From JACKNG01 sp050184115 (lineage in GTDB: Bacteria; Pseudomonadota; Gammaproteobacteria; Ga0077536): 64,000 nt of DNA. Below the pieces are notes generated by a model. The model was not told the DNA's origin. It saw only the letters and a list, made by a program, of their open reading frames with translations, and did not search any database. Both the position numbers and the translations under genes were made by a program. Within the stretch, counting starts at the first letter, position 1, and each line of letters opens with the position of its first letter. Location of the stretch: positions 558,001 through 622,000 of the forward strand of contig JBFXAQ010000001.1 in NCBI GenBank assembly GCA_050184115.1, in the 5' to 3' direction. Below, piece after piece: positions 44,205-52,139 of this stretch.

Positions 44205-44287
44205 CAATGGGGACAGTATATGTATACGGCCGACGGCGCCGGCGCACGGCGGAACGGTCGAGGCGTATACATATACTGTCCCCATTG
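44205..44287. repeat. Inverted-repeat (REP/BIME-like) element, copy 2
   Basis: Two perfectly complementary 24-base arms (44205-44228 and 44264-44287) with a 35-base spacer. Each arm contains the 15-base core AATGGGGACAGTATA, shared with the element at 25337-25416, followed by the different inner sequence TGTATACG. It lies inside a run of same-strand genes (acyl-CoA dehydrogenase to flavin reductase), 37 bases upstream of the flavin reductase start, and would form a strong hairpin in the mRNA. Confidence 0.85.
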
Positions 44288-44309
44288 CGGGGCCATCACC
44301 GCGACGTGG

Positions 44310-45593
44310 TCAGTTCTCCAGCCCGTCCAGCAATTCGCCGTAGAGATCCCGTGCGCGCGCCTCGACCGCCGGCAGGTGGTAGTCGGGGAAGAGCTGCTCG
44401 GTGCCATCGAATTCCTTCAGCACCTCGCGCGCGACGGTGATCTTGTGCACCTCGGTCGGGCCGTCGGCAAGGCCGACGTGGAAGGAATTGATGACCCAGT
44501 CGGCGAACGGCATTTCATTGGAGATGCCGAGCGAGCCGTGCAGGTGCAGCGCGCGCGCGGCGATGTCGTGCAACACGCCCGGCATCGCGGCCTTGACCGC
44601 GGCGATGTTCTTGCGCACGGCCTTGTAGTCGTGGTCCTTGTCGATCAGCCAGGCGGTCTCCAGCACCAGCAGGCGGAACTGGCGCAACTGGATCCAGGAG
44701 TCGGCGATCTTCTCCTGCACCATCTGCTTGCGCGCCAGCAGTTCGCCCTTGGTGGTGCGCGACAGCGCGCGCTCGCACATCATCTCCAGCGCGCGCCGGG
44801 CCTGGGCGATGGTGCGCATGGCATGGTGCAGGCGGCCGCCGCCGAGGCGCGTCTGGGCGACGATGAAAGCCTCGCCACGGCCGCCGAGCATGTTCTCTGC
44901 CGGCACGCGGACGTCGTTGTAGCTCATGTAGGCGTGCGAGGCGTCGGGCTCACCGTAGAAGGTGAGGTTGCGCTTGATCTCGATGCCGGGGGTGTCGGCC
45001 GGCACGATGAACATCGACATGCGGTTGTACGGCGCGGCATCGGGGTCGGTCACTGCCATGACGATGAAGAAAGCGGCATAGCGGGCATTCGAGGAGAACC
45101 ACTTCTCGCCCGTGATGACCCACTCGTCTCCGTCCTTGATCGCGCGAGTGGTGAAGACCAGCGGGTCGGCGCCACCCTGCGGCTCGGTCATCGAGAAGCA
45201 GGACACGATCTCGTTGGCGAGCAGCGGTTCGAGGAAGCGCTTCTTCTGCTCGGGGGTGCCGTAGTGGGCGAGGATCTCGGCGTTGCCGGTGTCCGGCGCC
45301 TGCGCACCGAACACGATCGGTCCGAAACGCGAGCGGCCGAAGAGTTCGTTCATGAGTGCCAGCTTGACCTGGCCGTAACCCTTGCCGCCGAGTTCGGGAC
45401 CGAGGTGACAGGCCCACAAGCCACGAGCCCGGACCTTGGCCTGCAGCGGGCGCACGAGCCGCTTGAAACGCGGATCGTGGATGTCCCACTGGTTGCCGAG
45501 CAGCACGTCCAGCGGCTCGACTTCGGCGCGCACGAACTGGTCGATCCAATCGAGCTGTTCCTGGAACTCGGGTTCTGTCTCGAAACTCCACAT
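44310..45593 (-). CDS. Acyl-CoA dehydrogenase (ACAD10/11-like)
   Basis: 427 residues. The flavoprotein pattern is clear: CFSMTEPQGGADPLVFTTRA (FAD/substrate region near 130-150), VITGEKWFSSNARYAAFFIV, GGRLHHAMRTIAQARRALEMM, and the C-terminal ALHLHGSLGISNEMPFADW. A basic residue supply for catalysis is likely in the helical C-terminal domain. The subgroup is the one encoded next to APH-family kinases, as in this operon and in human ACAD10/11, which handle hydroxylated acyl-CoAs. AGGAG lies 11 bases before the ATG. Confidence 0.92.
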   Translation of the reverse strand: MWSFETEPEFQEQLDWIDQFVRAEVEPLDVLLGNQWDIHDPRFKRLVRPLQAKVRARGLWACHLGPELGGKGYGQVKLALMNELFGRSRFGPIVFGAQAPDTGNAEILAHYGTPEQKKRFLEPLLANEIVSCFSMTEPQGGADPLVFTTRAIKDGDEWVITGEKWFSSNARYAAFFIVMAVTDPDAAPYNRMSMFIVPADTPGIEIKRNLTFYGEPDASHAYMSYNDVRVPAENMLGGRGEAFIVAQTRLGGGRLHHAMRTIAQARRALEMMCERALSRTTKGELLARKQMVQEKIADSWIQLRQFRLLVLETAWLIDKDHDYKAVRKNIAAVKAAMPGVLHDIAARALHLHGSLGISNEMPFADWVINSFHVGLADGPTEVHKITVAREVLKEFDGTEQLFPDYHLPAVEARARDLYGELLDGLEN

Positions 45594-45660
45594 GGTGATG
45601 GCTACTCCTGTCGGCGGCGCCGCCGGGCGGTGCCATTGATGATGCGTTCGCGCCGGGTGC

Positions 45661-46467
45661 TCAGCCGCGTGCGCGCTTGAAATCGGGGGCGCGTTTCTCG
45701 AGGAAGGCGTCGATGGCCTCGCGGTGTTCGGGCGAGGCGTAGCAGCGATCGAGGGCGGCGAACTCGCGCGCCTGCACGCGGGCCAGATCGGGATCGGCAC
45801 CGTTGTCGGTCAGCAGGCGCTTGATCTCGGCCAGCGCGGCCTGCGGGTTCTCGCCCATGGCACGCGCCTGGGCGCGGGCGCAGTCGAGCAGGTCGTCGGC
45901 GCTGGTGACGCGATCGACCAGGCCGAGCGCGAGGGCCTCGGCGGCATCGATGGTGCGCCCGGTAAGCATGAGGTCGGAAGCTGCGCCGAAACCCGTGCGC
46001 TGCTGCACGTAGTAGGAGCTGGCCAGTTCCGGCACCAGGCCGAGCTTGACGAAACGCAGGCTGAGCCGCGCATCGTCCGCGCAGACCAGGCAGTCCATCG
46101 GCAGCACCTGGGTCAGGCCGACGCCGATGGCGACGCCGTTGATGGCGGCGACCATGGGTTTTGCACGACGCACCAGCGCGACCCAGTCATCAGCCTGCGC
46201 CTCGGCGCGGAAGGGTGGCGTGGCCTTGGACTGTGCGTCGAACACCATCTCGATGTCGGCACCGGCACAGAAACCGCGCCCCGCACCGGTGACCACCATG
46301 GCCTCGATGCGCGGGTCGGCATTGGCGGCGAGAATCGCCGCGCGCAGCTCGGCGCCCATCTGGTAGGTCCAGGCGTTGAGCTTGTCCGGGCGATTGAGGG
46401 TGAGGGTGAGCACACCGTCGTCGAGGGTGACGAGCAGGGTGGCGAAGGTCTGGTTCTCGATGCTCAT
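45661..46467 (-). CDS. Enoyl-CoA hydratase/isomerase family protein
   Basis: 268 residues of the crotonase fold. The oxyanion-hole segments are GAGRGFCAGADIEMVF (about 63-78) and NGVAIGVGLTQVLPMDC (about 111-127). In true hydratases two glutamates act as acid/base. Here the second position region reads FVKLGLVPELASSYY, so one Glu is present and the activity could be hydratase or isomerase. It is 16 bases after the kinase-like gene and 67 before the dehydrogenase gene in the leftward operon. The role is a beta-oxidation-like step on an unidentified acyl-CoA. Confidence 0.88.
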   Translation of the reverse strand: MSIENQTFATLLVTLDDGVLTLTLNRPDKLNAWTYQMGAELRAAILAANADPRIEAMVVTGAGRGFCAGADIEMVFDAQSKATPPFRAEAQADDWVALVRRAKPMVAAINGVAIGVGLTQVLPMDCLVCADDARLSLRFVKLGLVPELASSYYVQQRTGFGAASDLMLTGRTIDAAEALALGLVDRVTSADDLLDCARAQARAMGENPQAALAEIKRLLTDNGADPDLARVQAREFAALDRCYASPEHREAIDAFLEKRAPDFKRARG

Positions 46468-46483
46468 GCTGGGCTCCCCCGGC

Positions 46484-47905
46484 TCAGCCGGCGGCGAGCG
46501 CGGTGCGCAGGCCGGAATAGCCGGGTTGATCGATGGCCACCCGCGCGATCACCGTCTCACGCAGGTGGTTGGTGAGGGCCGGGTCGTCGAGGGCGAATGC
46601 GCCGGCCTGGAGCCGCGCGCAGAGCGCCGCGCGCAGGGTATCGACGTCGCCGTCCTGGCCGAGCAGGGTGGCGAGCCGGGCCCGCTCGGCGGCCGCCTGG
46701 ACCGGGCCGTCGGCCAGTTCGCGGGCGACGATGTCGAGTGCGTTGGCAGCGACTTTCGCCATGAAGCGGTTGCGCCCGCTGGCCTCGGCGGCGACCTCGT
46801 CGCGCAGGAAGTCGCGCACGGCAACGAGGATTTCCTCGGTGCGCGGCATGTCCGACTGCGCCAGGGCGGGGGCGCCCGTGGGCAACGTTCCGGGCGGGCC
46901 GGGCAGGAGCAGGTTGACGCAATCGACCTGGCATTCGGAGCTGCGCCGGCCGATGGCCGGGCGCTCGACCGCGCGGTCGGTGCCGTCGCGGTAGTGGGCG
47001 AACATGGTCAGGCAGCCGATCGCCCACCAGAAGGAGCCGAACACCTGCCAGAAGTGCACGGCGTCGCGATCGATGGGCACGGCGCTGACCGCCTCGTAGC
47101 CGGCGATGAGATCCTCCAGCTCGCCGAAGCCGCCGACCACCCGCTCGGTGACGCCGAAGCGCCAGGAATTGGTGCAGATCCAGCCGATGTCGCGCATCGG
47201 GTCGCCGATGTGCGCGACCTCCCAGTCGAGCACGGCGACCACGCCGTCGCGCGGCGAGACGATGAGGTTGCCGTTGCGGAAGTCGTTGTGGACCAGGGTC
47301 AGTGCGCGTGGCCGCGGGAGATGCTCGAGCAGCCAGCGCGCGGTGTAGTCGATCATCGGCTGCGGGGTGGCAAAGCCGCGGTAGAGTTCCCATTGCCGGC
47401 GGACGAACTGCTCGGGTTCGAGGCGTTCGAGGCGCCCGGCGATGCGGCTCTTGCCGACGTCGACGGCATGGATGCGGGCGAGGATTTCGCCGCACTGGCG
47501 GGCGAGCCGTGGCCGCACGGCGGCGAAGTCGTCGTGGCGGGCAATGCGCGCACCGAGTGTCTCGCCCTCGACCCAGCTCATGAGAAAGCCCTCGCCGAGG
47601 CCGTCGCCGGGTTCGAGCACGTGCACGATGGCGGGTTCGGGTACGCCGGCGTCCCCGGCGAGGCGGATCAGCTCGGCCTCGACGTCGAGGCCGGGGCGGC
47701 CGTAGGCGGTGCTCTCCGGCGCGCCGCCCGGTGCGCGACGCAGGGCGAGGCGATGGGACGCACCGTCGACGGTGACATCGATGGCATAGGTCTCCTGGCT
47801 GGCACCGCCGGACAGGCGCCGTACGCCATCGAGGCGCTCGTAGCCCGCGACGTGGCGGGCGAGCACGGCGGCCAGGGCGGCGTCGAATTCAACGGCGGTG
47901 CTCAT
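46484..47905 (-). CDS. APH-family phosphotransferase fused to a DUF6285-like domain
   Basis: 473 residues. The first 340 form an APH/ACAD10-type kinase: RRLSGGASQETYAIDV (ATP-binding), the catalytic loop LVHNDFRNGNLIV and the metal loop VLDWEVAHIGDPMRDIGW. The last 130 residues (from MPRTEEILVAVRDFLRDEVA) form a helical domain like DUF6285, which in many genomes is a separate small protein encoded next to this kinase and an acyl-CoA dehydrogenase. In ACAD10/11 systems the kinase phosphorylates a hydroxyacyl-CoA before elimination. The same chemistry is plausible for this operon. Confidence 0.85.
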   Translation of the reverse strand: MSTAVEFDAALAAVLARHVAGYERLDGVRRLSGGASQETYAIDVTVDGASHRLALRRAPGGAPESTAYGRPGLDVEAELIRLAGDAGVPEPAIVHVLEPGDGLGEGFLMSWVEGETLGARIARHDDFAAVRPRLARQCGEILARIHAVDVGKSRIAGRLERLEPEQFVRRQWELYRGFATPQPMIDYTARWLLEHLPRPRALTLVHNDFRNGNLIVSPRDGVVAVLDWEVAHIGDPMRDIGWICTNSWRFGVTERVVGGFGELEDLIAGYEAVSAVPIDRDAVHFWQVFGSFWWAIGCLTMFAHYRDGTDRAVERPAIGRRSSECQVDCVNLLLPGPPGTLPTGAPALAQSDMPRTEEILVAVRDFLRDEVAAEASGRNRFMAKVAANALDIVARELADGPVQAAAERARLATLLGQDGDVDTLRAALCARLQAGAFALDDPALTNHLRETVIARVAIDQPGYSGLRTALAAG

Positions 47906-47916
47906 CGGCGACGCCT

Positions 47917-48258
47917 TCAGATGACCTTGAGCTCCTCGGAGACGTAGGAGATGCAGCCCTCGATGTCGACGAACTTGAGCTCGTCGGGGCGGATCACCTC
48001 CAGGTAGTGCGGTTCGGCGAAGGCGCTCTGCATGGCTTCGACGTCGTCGAACCAGAGCTCGGCGATGCCGTCCCAATCGCTGTCGCCGCCGAACGAGCCG
48101 GCGCTGCCAACGCCGTGGCACTGCACGTAGGCGCGGACATGGCGCGAGAACTCGGTGGTCGAACGCACCAGTGGACCGTGCTCGTCGCGCCAGTAGGTGT
48201 CGAACTGAGCGTGCGTGAGATCGGCGCGCCGCCTGGCGCAGATCGTCAGCTTGATCAT
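47917..48258 (-). CDS. EthD-domain protein
   Basis: 113 residues of the EthD/dimeric alpha-beta barrel family: MIKLTICARRRADLTHAQFDTYWRDEHGPLV at the N-terminus and a second half WDGIAELWFDDVEAMQSAFAEPHY. Family members take part in degradation of ethers and other xenobiotics, often with unclear catalysis. The ATG at 48258 marks the start of the domain. It heads the leftward operon, 11 bases before the kinase gene, and is divergent from the selenoprotein gene. Confidence 0.85.
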   Translation of the reverse strand: MIKLTICARRRADLTHAQFDTYWRDEHGPLVRSTTEFSRHVRAYVQCHGVGSAGSFGGDSDWDGIAELWFDDVEAMQSAFAEPHYLEVIRPDELKFVDIEGCISYVSEELKVI

Positions 48259-48285
48259 GGGATGGCCTCTGCGGAATCGGCGCAC

Positions 48286-48291
48286 AGTATA
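48286..48291 (-). promoter_or_regulatory. Putative -10 element (TATACT) of the EthD operon
   Basis: Minus-strand TATACT (5/6 matches to TATAAT), 28 bases before the EthD ATG at 48258. It would drive the seven-gene leftward run. Confidence 0.45.
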
Positions 48292-48317
48292 CGGGATGCC
48301 GGCCGCGCTCCCGGCGC

Positions 48318-48346
48318 TTGTAAGCGCCCGGGGCGCCGGCTAGGCT
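48318..48346 (+). promoter_or_regulatory. Putative promoter of the selenoprotein gene
   Basis: TTGTAA (48318-48323, 4/6 of the -35 consensus), a 17-base spacer, then TAGGCT (48341-48346). The start codon follows 32 bases later with GGAG nine bases before it. Individually weak boxes, but the spacing is ideal. Confidence 0.4.
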
Positions 48347-48377
48347 GCGTCCTCCCTCGCCGACGGAGAATCCCGCC

Positions 48378-48950
48378 ATGGCTCGCATCCCATTGGTCGA
48401 AGCCGAACAGGCCGCGCCGGAAGTGCGCGAAGTCTACGAGCGCATGCAGGGGCTCGGCTTCTCCCTGTTCAACGTCTTCAAGCTGTTCGGCAACGACGCC
48501 CGCCTGCTGCGCGGCTTTGCCGAGATCGCGATGGCGCTCTACGAGAATCCGAAGATCTCGCCGCGCCACCGCGAACTGGCTTACCTGCGTGCCTCGCAGC
48601 TGAACAGTTGCCACTACTGAATTCCAACCCACGTGATGCTCGGTCGGAGTGTCGGGTTGAGTAACGAGGAGATGGCCTCGATGGCCGATGCGGGTAACTG
48701 CGCAACGTTCGACGAGACGGATCGGCTGGTGTTGCGCTACGCCGAGGTACTGACACGCGACAACCGTGTCGACGATGCACTCTACGCGGCGCTCGCGGCA
48801 CGTTTCTCGCGCGAGCAGCTCGTCGAATTGTGCGCGACCGTCGGCCTGTCGGCGATCGTCAACCGTTTTCACGCCACGTTCCGTACCGATGTCGACGACG
48901 ACACCGCGGCTGCCGCCGGCGATGTTTCGTTCTGTCCCATCGGGAGATGA
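48378..48950 (+). CDS. Putative selenoprotein: CMD/AhpD-like peroxidase-type protein with C-x-x-Sec motif (TGA 48618-48620 read as selenocysteine)
   Basis: Read through the in-frame TGA, the frame gives 190 residues of the carboxymuconolactone decarboxylase/AhpD family. The motif around the TGA is E66...C78-H-Y-(TGA81)-I-P-T-H85. In AhpD the active site is Glu118, Cys130, Cys133, His137; the spacings (12, 3, 4) are identical, so the TGA sits exactly at the second redox cysteine. The downstream part (MLGRSVGLSNEEMASMADAG, then FSREQLVELCATVGLSAIVNRF) is undamaged family sequence in the same frame. A SECIS-like stem-loop follows. AhpD-like/CMD selenoproteins are a known class. A nonsense mutation or base error is the alternative. 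Likely role: thiol-selenol redox or peroxide reduction. Confidence 0.8.
48625..48659 (+). promoter_or_regulatory. Bacterial SECIS-like stem-loop
   Basis: Outer stem CAACCC (48625-48630) with GGGTTG (48654-48659). After a 4-base bulge (ACGT) the inner stem is GATGCTC (48635-48641) with GAGTGTC (48647-48653), including two G-U pairs. The apical loop is GGUCG (48642-48646). The loop begins 21 bases after the TGA. E. coli fdhF SECIS also shows GGUC in its loop and lies directly after the UGA, so position and loop fit SelB recognition. Confidence 0.7.
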
Positions 48951-48966
48951 CCACGAGGTGCGCCCG

Positions 48967-49809
48967 ATGGCCCAGGACTATACCCACATGAATCTCGCCG
49001 TGTTCTGCGATTTCGAGAACGTCGCGCTCGGCGTGCGCGATGCCAAGTACGCCAAGTTCGACATCAAGCGCGTGCTCGAGCGCCTCCTCGTCAAGGGCAG
49101 CATCGTGGTCAAGAAGGCCTACTGCGACTGGGACCGCTACAAGGATTTCAAGAACCAGATGCACGAAGCGGCCTTCGAACTCATCGAGATCCCGCATGCC
49201 CGCCAGTCCGGCAAGAATTCGGCCGACATCCGCATGGTCGTCGACGCGCTCGACCTCTGTTACACCAAGTCGCACGTCGACACCTTCGTCATCATCAGCG
49301 GCGATTCCGATTTCTCGCCGTTGGTGTCGAAGCTGCGCGAGAACGCCAAGACGGTGATCGGCGTCGGCGTGAAGAACTCGACCTCGGATCTGCTCATCGC
49401 CAACTGCGACGAGTTCATCTTCTACGACGACCTGGTGCGCCAGGAGGAGACCAAGCGGCGTACGCGCAAGCGACCGGCGGCGAAGAAGGAGGCCGCGCGT
49501 GACACCGCCAAGGCCAGGCCCGAGGACAAGGTCGATGACAAGGGCGATGACCGTCTCGGTGGCGCCATCGAACTCGTGCTGGAGACCGCCGATGCCCTGC
49601 TCGAGGAGCGCGGTGAGGATGAAACTTTGTGGGGTTCGATGGTCAAACAGGCGCTCAAGCGGCGCAACCCGGGCTTCAACGAGAGCTACTACGGGGTGCG
49701 CTCGTTCAACAAGCTGCTGGAAGAGGCGCAGGCGCGGGGGCAGCTCGAACTGGAGCTGGACGAGCGCTCCGGGGGGTATATCATCCGTAGCATCGCCCAC
49801 GAGGAATGA
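48967..49809 (+). CDS. NYN (PIN-like) RNase with C-terminal OST-HTH/LOTUS domain
   Basis: 280 residues. The N-terminal NYN/DUF88 domain (about 8-150) has acidic residues D15 (VFCDFENV), D87 (NSADIRMVVDA) and D113/D115 (ISGDSDFSPL), which form the metal site of PIN-like nucleases. A charged linker rich in Lys/Arg/Asp (about 160-195) leads to an OST-HTH domain (about 200-275, AIELVLETADALLEERGEDET and VRSFNKLLEEAQARG), thought to bind RNA. The combination suggests an RNA-processing or RNA-decay enzyme. The start is 16 bases after the selenoprotein stop, so the two may be co-transcribed. Confidence 0.88.
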   Translation: MAQDYTHMNLAVFCDFENVALGVRDAKYAKFDIKRVLERLLVKGSIVVKKAYCDWDRYKDFKNQMHEAAFELIEIPHARQSGKNSADIRMVVDALDLCYTKSHVDTFVIISGDSDFSPLVSKLRENAKTVIGVGVKNSTSDLLIANCDEFIFYDDLVRQEETKRRTRKRPAAKKEAARDTAKARPEDKVDDKGDDRLGGAIELVLETADALLEERGEDETLWGSMVKQALKRRNPGFNESYYGVRSFNKLLEEAQARGQLELELDERSGGYIIRSIAHEE

Positions 49810-49862
49810 CGTTCGGACAGCGCCGGCTCGCTGCCACTTCAGCCCCTTGCCGCCGTCGCCGC

Positions 49863-49868
49863 TAGCCT
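49863..49868 (+). promoter_or_regulatory. Putative -10 element (TAGCCT)
   Basis: GCTAGCCTGTCC, 31 bases before the ATG at 49899; same recurring pattern as at 1868 and 48341. Confidence 0.3.
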
Positions 49869-49898
49869 GTCCAGGAAGCCGTCGCCGAGGTTCGCGCC

Positions 49899-50315
49899 AT
49901 GACCCACCTCATGTTGCCTTTCGTCCTGTTGATGCTGCTCGCCGCGGGCTGGCTGGCCGTGATGGCACGCCTGCTGCTGCGCCTGGTCGAGCACGAGCCG
50001 AAGATCTACGCCGCGCTCGGTAGCCCGGTCCTGCGCGTGCTGCATTGGGAAATCCCCGACGAGGAACGCCACGCCCGCGGCTTGCAGGCAGCGGTGGTCC
50101 GGCGCGAGGGGGAACAACACCCACGGCGGCCCGATTACACGCCGGAAGAGCTGCGGCGCGTCTCCAATCTGCTCGAGTTCATCGTCGGCGGACGCTTTCG
50201 CATGATGCACGACGCCGAGGCGCGGCGCCTGTCGGAATGGCTGCGTACCATCCTCGCGCTGTTCCCGCTGGGGCTCACCGCCTTTCTCGTGTTCGCCAGC
50301 CGGACCCCGGTATAA
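49899..50315 (+). CDS. Small membrane protein of unknown function
   Basis: 138 residues. An N-terminal membrane segment (MLPFVLLMLLAAGWLAVMARLLL) and a C-terminal one (TILALFPLGLTAFLVFAS) flank a soluble, charged middle of about 85 residues (EIPDEERHARGLQ and RPDYTPEELRRVSNLLEF). I do not recognise the family. AGGAAGCC and a weak TAGCCT -10 precede it. It stands alone between the NYN nuclease and a convergent chemoreceptor gene. Confidence 0.7.
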   Translation: MTHLMLPFVLLMLLAAGWLAVMARLLLRLVEHEPKIYAALGSPVLRVLHWEIPDEERHARGLQAAVVRREGEQHPRRPDYTPEELRRVSNLLEFIVGGRFRMMHDAEARRLSEWLRTILALFPLGLTAFLVFASRTPV

Positions 50316-50352
50316 GCGGGGGTTCGCCGGCGCCGTTCCGCTCCCGTCTCCT

Positions 50353-51984
50353 TCAGGCGACGCGGAAGCGTTCCATCATCTGGCGCAAGGACGCGGCCAT
50401 GTCGTTGAGATGCTCCGCCTGCTCGGCGGTCTGGGCGATGCGGATACCATTGTTCTCGGCCATCTGGGCAATGTGCTCGACGTTCTCCGCGACCAGGGCG
50501 CTGGCGGTGCGCTGTTCCTGCACGGCGTCGGTGATCCCGGTGACCCCCTGGTTGGCCGAACCTACCGCCGCGCCCGCCTCGTCGAGCAGGCGCGACACGT
50601 CGGTCAGCACGGCATGGCCGGCACCGAGCGACGTCCTGCCTTGTGCCACCGAGCTTTCCACCAGCGCCGATTGCGCGCTGAGGGTATGCGTGAGGCGGTC
50701 GATCTCGTCGGCCGACATGGCCGATTTCTCCGCCAGCTGCCGGACTTCGTCCGCAACCACGGCAAAGCCGCGCCCCTGCTCGCCGGCGCGGGCGGCTTCG
50801 ATCGTGGCGTTGAGTGCGAGCAGGTTGGTCTGGTCGGCAATTTCCCGCACCTGGCGCGTCATGCTGGTGATCGATTCCGCGCTGTGAATGAAACGCTCCA
50901 CCGAGGCCTCGATGTCGGCGACGGCCGCCTCGACCGAGCCGAGCTCGTGGACCAACTCGCCGAGGCCGGCATCCGCGGTGCGGGTGCGATCGAGGCTGGT
51001 CGCGGACAGGGCGCGTACTTCGAGCGCGCGATCGGCCATCGCGGCGATGCTCGCGGTGGTCTGTTCGACCGTCGTCGCCGCGGATTCCGCGGCACTGGTC
51101 TGTCGTCGCGAACCGCTGGCGACGCTGTCGGCGGCACCAGCAAGATCAGCGGCCACCCCGGACAGGCGGTTGGCGGCTTCACCGACCTCGCCGATGACCT
51201 TGCCCAGGTGTTGACGGATCTGCTCGGCGTTCGCTGCGATACGACCGAGCTCGTCACGCGAACCATGCCGTACGGGAACCGTGAAGTCGCCCTGTGCGAG
51301 GCGTTGGAGGTCGACGATGATCGATGAGGCGGGCGCCACGATGATGCGTTGCGCCATCATGACGAAGGCAATGAACGCCAGCACGATCGCCAGGGCCATC
51401 AAAGCGACGCTGAGTTCGATCGCGGTGACGCCGTTGGCACGGGCACGCTGTGCCTGCTCGGCGCCGTGCGTGGCGAGCGAGTCGGCGACACGCGCGAGCA
51501 ACTCGGCCGGCGCACGACCGAGGTCCCGGCCCGGGCGCGACAGCAGGCCATGGCCGGCGTCGACGGCCGCCTGCGCCAGCAGGGCGCGCCGGTAGTCGGC
51601 GACGAGCACACTGCGTGCAGCGGCGAACGCGTCGACATCGGCCAGGATGTGCGACAGACCGGTGACGCGTGACTCGAGTACGGCGATGTCGTCGTCGATG
51701 CGTGTCTCGAGTTCGTCCAAGCGGTTGCGGTAGGCGTCGACTTCGATGCGAGGCGCTCCCTCGCGATACAGGTCCTGCCAGCCGCGGGCGAGCAGTTCGA
51801 AGTCGACCTGAAGCTGGCGCACCAGGCGTTCGTCGGCGACGTTCTGCTCGGCCTGTGCGGACAGGGTCATGAGGCTGTGCCACGACAGCCACAGACCGAA
51901 CGAGGCGGCCGCCAGCAACAACGCCGTACCAACGCCCGATATCAACAGGAGTTCGTTGCGGATGCTGCTGGAGATCCATTTCAT
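50353..51984 (-). CDS. Methyl-accepting chemotaxis protein
   Basis: 543 residues. The first membrane helix (about 10-32) is followed by a helical periplasmic ligand domain (about 35-185), a second membrane helix (about 188-214), HAMP (to about 265, ending QGDFTVPVRHGSRDELGRI) and a long coiled-coil signalling domain. The hairpin tip EIADQTNLLALNATIEAARA and GRGFAVVADEVRQLAEKS (about 376-420) binds CheA/CheW. It couples an unknown external signal to flagella or type IV pili. No che genes are nearby. AGGA lies eight bases before the ATG. Confidence 0.93.
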   Translation of the reverse strand: MKWISSSIRNELLLISGVGTALLLAAASFGLWLSWHSLMTLSAQAEQNVADERLVRQLQVDFELLARGWQDLYREGAPRIEVDAYRNRLDELETRIDDDIAVLESRVTGLSHILADVDAFAAARSVLVADYRRALLAQAAVDAGHGLLSRPGRDLGRAPAELLARVADSLATHGAEQAQRARANGVTAIELSVALMALAIVLAFIAFVMMAQRIIVAPASSIIVDLQRLAQGDFTVPVRHGSRDELGRIAANAEQIRQHLGKVIGEVGEAANRLSGVAADLAGAADSVASGSRRQTSAAESAATTVEQTTASIAAMADRALEVRALSATSLDRTRTADAGLGELVHELGSVEAAVADIEASVERFIHSAESITSMTRQVREIADQTNLLALNATIEAARAGEQGRGFAVVADEVRQLAEKSAMSADEIDRLTHTLSAQSALVESSVAQGRTSLGAGHAVLTDVSRLLDEAGAAVGSANQGVTGITDAVQEQRTASALVAENVEHIAQMAENNGIRIAQTAEQAEHLNDMAASLRQMMERFRVA

Positions 51985-52139
51985 GGGCGCGTTCCTGAGC
52001 GGTATGGCGGCATGGCGAAAAGCCCTGCTGTTCAGAGGGATTTTCCGGGTAGCGGCCGTGGGGGATACGCCTTGAGGCCTGGCGGCGATGGCGGCGACAC
52101 CCGGCGCGTCGCCGCGCCGGGTAGCGAGGTCAGGCCGGA

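Noticed and set aside
44310..45593. Acyl-CoA dehydrogenase as part of a transferred island because of the adjacent palindrome
   Set aside because: Base composition and gene spacing match the surroundings, and the palindrome family also occurs elsewhere without catabolic genes.
48633..48950. Separate short gene starting at the ATG after the TGA
   Set aside because: No ribosome-binding site precedes it, and it encodes only the second half of a CMD domain in the same frame as the first half. Read-through of TGA as Sec explains both parts.
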